DNA of 8,228 nucleotides, taken from assembly GCA_905479905.1 (NCBI GenBank), contig CAJQOK010000350.1, positions 1-8,228 of the forward strand, in the 5' to 3' direction. Below are positions 6,495-8,228 of the stretch, piece by piece. Both the position numbers and the translations under genes were made by a program. The number at the start of each line of letters is the position of its first letter. The first letter of the stretch is position 1. Under the pieces are notes generated by a model. It was not told the DNA's origin and did no database searches. It saw only the letters and a list, made by a program, of their open reading frames with translations. Source of the DNA: an uncultured Aliterella sp. (GTDB lineage Bacteria > Cyanobacteriota > Cyanobacteriia > Cyanobacteriales > Chroococcidiopsidaceae).

Positions 6495-7137
6495 TTACAG
6501 CGAATCCCCAGGAAATAATCTTTGTAATTCATCACCCGGAATAATCGTAGTGGTGAAGATGAAAGACGGATCTTTTTTTGTAGCGTGAGTCCGACTTAAT
6601 CAAATTCATAAATTCTCTGTGACCGCCCCGACTTCTACCAACAAGGCAACCAGCAGACGCAGTGCTGATATTGTTAAGCGAATAATCGTAGCCAGCGTGC
6701 TGGTTGATGCCGTATAAACCAGTTGTGATGCGATCGCCAGAGCGTTTAAAATCTTTATTAAAGTCGCGGTGGACGCTAACCGGAGCGACTTGGACAAGTG
6801 CCTCATGACGCAGTCTTGTCCCGTGCATTCCTACTCGCCACGCAGTATATTGACTAAATTTAATTCGCGCCGCTCCCCCAGGATTCATCGGGCCCGTGGT
6901 ATAGTGGCTACCGGGTTCTGTTGTGGCCTCAAAGTTTTGGGCAATTTGAGGAACGCCGTTAATTACTTGCATAACGGCGCGGCGGTCATTAAAGCAATTA
7001 GGCGCGTCGCTATTAGGCTTTCCGTCCGCGTTCATGCCTTCAATGTAAACAATGTTGATTAGTCCGCCTAAATCTGCGACTTGATAGTTTTTGACTTGGC
7101 GCATATATTTCAATAGGCGAGTCGCTAAATTATTCAT
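6495..7137 (-). CDS. Cell-wall-type protein with YkuD-like H...SxGC motif, probable 3' frameshift
   Basis: Read without correction the gene ends at 6532 (201 residues). Key features are WRVGMHGT (H105), GINQHAGY (H147) and SAGCLVGRS with S161, C164 and R168, then GHREFM. A His followed by S-x-G-C-(I/L)-V-x-R recalls the catalytic His/Cys arrangement of L,D-transpeptidases (YkuD) and of phage proteins ending H-x-G...GCI-V-G (DUF5675 type). I therefore suspect a peptidoglycan-acting or phage structural role, not proven. The 3' end is odd: a run of seven A (plus-strand T 6573-6579) follows SRY. Reading through gives KKRSVFHLHHYDYSG; skipping one A gives KKDPSFIFTTTIIPGDEL..., stopping at 6495, which has a normal beta-strand pattern. 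I give the corrected extent. The start overlaps the previous gene by 8 bases and has no Shine-Dalgarno, suggesting coupled translation. A HIP1 site lies inside. Confidence 0.6.
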
Positions 7138-7306
7138 GGGAATTGACGATAGGGTGGACGCTGTAGCCGATTAAGCCGCTTAGGGTAATCTTGGCTAAAT
7201 CAAGAAATGCTGTAGCAATTGCCGGGTCATCGAGGGACAAAACCAAACTACCGCCTACCAAAATCAGACAACAGAAAATTAAACCAAATTCAGTTACTCG
7301 CTTCAT
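7130..7306 (-). CDS. Small (58-residue) membrane protein, holin-like in size and position
   Basis: This gene is short but well supported. ATG 7306 is preceded by AAGGAG (plus-strand CTCCTT 7315-7320) at 8 bases. The start overlaps the previous stop as ATGA and its own stop overlaps the next gene by 8 bases. After MKRVTEF comes one strong membrane segment, GLIFCCLILVGGSLVLSL (about 8-25), then DDPAIATAFLDLAKITLSG and LIGYSVHPIV, a second, weaker amphipathic or membrane helix, then a short polar end. A small one- or two-helix membrane protein directly before a putative cell-wall enzyme is what a phage holin would look like, but many small cyanobacterial membrane proteins share this form. I recognise no family. 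Confidence 0.75.
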   Translation of the reverse strand: MKRVTEFGLIFCCLILVGGSLVLSLDDPAIATAFLDLAKITLSGLIGYSVHPIVNSHE

Positions 7307-7533
7307 TTGGTGAACTCCTTAGAGCAAATCAACTTCTCAACTTGCCCGACGCGGTAAGTCAAGAGGTTGAGACTAGCCATTAAATCGCTTTTAAGTAGCG
7401 TAATTTCACCCTCTAACCTGGCGCTTTTGAGGTCTACGCTATGAGCTTCACGGGCGATGTTTTGAACAGAACTAAGACCAAAAGTTAGGGCTGCAAGTAC
7501 AATACCTGCCGCCGCAATATCAATACCAACCAT
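7303..7533 (-). CDS. Small membrane-anchored helical protein
   Basis: The product is 76 residues. An N-terminal transmembrane segment (MVGIDIAAAGIVLAALTFGL, 1-20) is followed by a charged, mainly helical region with heptad-like spacing of Leu and Ile (about 35-68: SARLEGEI, LLKSDL, LLTYRVGQVEKLI) that probably forms a coiled coil. A GGA-containing site (plus-strand TCCT 7538-7541) lies a few bases before the ATG. Its TGA overlaps the next start as ATGA. The size and layout resemble phage lysis-cassette accessory proteins, but no family is recognised and the topology is predicted by eye. Confidence 0.7.
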   Translation of the reverse strand: MVGIDIAAAGIVLAALTFGLSSVQNIAREAHSVDLKSARLEGEITLLKSDLMASLNLLTYRVGQVEKLICSKEFTK

Positions 7534-7561
7534 AAATTCCTATCCCTGTACGGGTAAATTT

Positions 7562-7963
7562 CTACGGGCTATCCGTTCCTTGGTAGCGCCAAATTTCTAA
7601 ACTCAATTGAGAAAACCAATGAGGAATGCTGATTTCCAATAAATAAGGGGTAATCCCAAAATCGGTAAATCTAATTAATGTCAGTTGATTGAGTAAAATA
7701 GCTTGCCCTTTTTCCGACTGGACGGCGGCGACATATTCTGAGGTACTGGAAGGCGAAAAAAGCAGCCTTGGACTGACAAAACCAGCTAGTCGCCAGTTAG
7801 GTTTGGCAACTGACGACGATGCGCCAATCGCCAAAACATAGCGGTCAAGCAAAATAGTTTTTGGAGGAATTGGGAAATATCCTCTCGCCTCATTAGGGGC
7901 GGGACTAGCACTATAAGTTGCCCTTAGCGTCAAATCCCAATTAAGATTATTGCCAAAATCCAC
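7562..7963 (-). CDS. Hypothetical protein, 133 residues, module gene
   Basis: I do not recognise this protein. It starts with GTG 7963; no ATG lies between the nearest upstream in-frame stop (7997) and this codon, and AAGG only 2 bases before it is a poor ribosome site, so coupling with the gene 8 bases upstream is likely. The protein has no TM segment. It is rich in aromatic residues and beta-type alternation (TILLDRYVLAIGA, LAGFVSPRLLFS, QAILLNQLTLIRF, PYLLEISIPHWF), so a compact beta-sandwich or barrel is plausible, as in a phage tail or fibre-associated protein. Its membership of the tight minus-strand run suggests co-expression with the membrane proteins and the SxGC protein. Confidence 0.65.
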   Translation of the reverse strand: MDFGNNLNWDLTLRATYSASPAPNEARGYFPIPPKTILLDRYVLAIGASSSVAKPNWRLAGFVSPRLLFSPSSTSEYVAAVQSEKGQAILLNQLTLIRFTDFGITPYLLEISIPHWFSQLSLEIWRYQGTDSP

Positions 7964-7971
7964 AACCTTAG

Positions 7972-8196
7972 CTAGTAGGCTCCCAATAGTTTTACTTCAA
8001 GAGCTAGTCTACTTCTGTACTCGTCCACATCAGCGCCGTAATATTCAATCGTCTCTAGAGTGTCAGCAAAGGACAATTCCCCGTCACAGAAATCGAGAAT
8101 CGCGCCATTGGCATAGGTTACTTCCGAGATTAGTGATTCCTGCTCATTGAGCATTGAAGACGGTAGCCATAAAAGCATTGATTCACGAAAACTCAT
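7972..8196 (-). CDS. Small acidic hypothetical protein, 74 residues
   Basis: I do not recognise this protein. The ATG is preceded by GAGG (plus-strand CCTC 8203-8206) at 6 bases. The product is acidic and mostly helical by eye: MSFRESMLLWLPSSML, then LISEVTYANGAILDFCDGEL, then FADTLETIEYYGADVDEYR ending in a helical LALEVKLLGAY. There are no membrane segments. It starts 2 bases after the stop of an upstream frame and ends 8 bases before the next gene, so it is part of the same operon-like run. Confidence 0.7.
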   Translation of the reverse strand: MSFRESMLLWLPSSMLNEQESLISEVTYANGAILDFCDGELSFADTLETIEYYGADVDEYRSRLALEVKLLGAY

Positions 8197-8198
8197 GA

Positions 8199-8228
8199 TT
8201 AGCCTCGGTACTTCTCAGCAGAGAAAGT
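8199..8228 (-). CDS. C-terminal end of an upstream minus-strand gene (partial)
   Basis: The frame entering from the right edge reads TFSAEKYRG then TAA (8199-8201), two bases before the ATG of the next gene. This spacing matches the rest of the module, so a gene probably continues beyond the window. Another of the three minus frames is also open here, so the choice rests on the operon spacing. Confidence 0.4.
   Translation of the reverse strand, partial: TFSAEKYRG

Larger units (their letters stand above)
1219..6737. repeat. Eight HIP1 palindromes (GCGATCGC), dispersed
   Basis: Perfect copies start at 1219, 1661, 2563, 3381, 3425, 5680, 6412 and 6730. HIP1 is the over-represented octamer of many cyanobacterial genomes and is the main compositional evidence for the host. 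Copies fall in mutL, the MIP gene, arsH, the transpeptidase-like gene and two intergenic regions, so both the arsenic cluster and the minus-strand module have been in a HIP1-bearing genome for some time. Confidence 0.9.

Noticed and set aside
7950..8150. 66-codon plus-strand frame
   Set aside because: It is antisense to the well-spaced minus-strand 74-residue gene and has no coding features.
1..8228. CRISPR arrays, tRNA or rRNA genes, insertion-sequence ends, riboswitches
   Set aside because: No regularly spaced repeats, cloverleaf-like segments, terminal inverted repeats with transposase, or recognisable aptamers were seen on either strand.

Overview
The window looks like chromosomal DNA of a cyanobacterium. 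The evidence is eight perfect copies of the HIP1 octamer GCGATCGC in 8.2 kb, a cyanobacterial-style MutL, a plastid-lipid-associated/fibrillin-type protein, a TPM-domain membrane protein, and an ArsC closely resembling the Synechocystis enzyme as I recall it. The genus cannot be fixed from the sequence alone.

Layout: (1) 2-2466, plus strand: the 3' part of a TPM-domain membrane protein gene, a terminator-like hairpin, then mutL. (2) 2467-3494: a minus-strand GNAT acetyltransferase gene, more GC-rich than its surroundings, followed by an AT-rich spacer of about 360 bases. (3) 3495-4202, minus strand: a fibrillin-family gene divergent from the arsenic cluster. (4) 4228-6479, plus strand: an arsenic-response cluster arsR - arsC - MIP channel - arsH. 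(5) 6495-8228, minus strand: a tightly packed run of small genes converging on arsH. It contains two small membrane proteins (one of 58 residues) and a protein with a YkuD-like H...SxGC motif, and it looks like a phage-derived or envelope/lysis module.

How the arsenic genes would work together: ArsR (site E-L-C-V-C-D-L-C) should repress from AT-rich palindromes seen before arsR and before arsC. ArsC (C8, C80, C82) should reduce arsenate to arsenite. An aquaglyceroporin-like channel, whose start overlaps the arsC stop, would let arsenite leave. No ArsB or Acr3 pump lies between these genes. The arrangement recalls the Sinorhizobium meliloti arsR-aqpS-arsC-arsH operon in a different order.

Two genes appear broken or recoded. 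arsH is frameshifted exactly at its FMN phosphate-binding loop: the N-terminal 26 codons and the rest of the gene lie in different frames, consistent with loss of about 14 bases. The putative transpeptidase-like gene has a run of seven A just before its 3' end; skipping one A gives a more plausible C-terminus. Genes absent from a simple long-ORF scan include the 58-residue membrane protein at 7130-7306 and the last codons of another minus-strand gene at 8199-8228.
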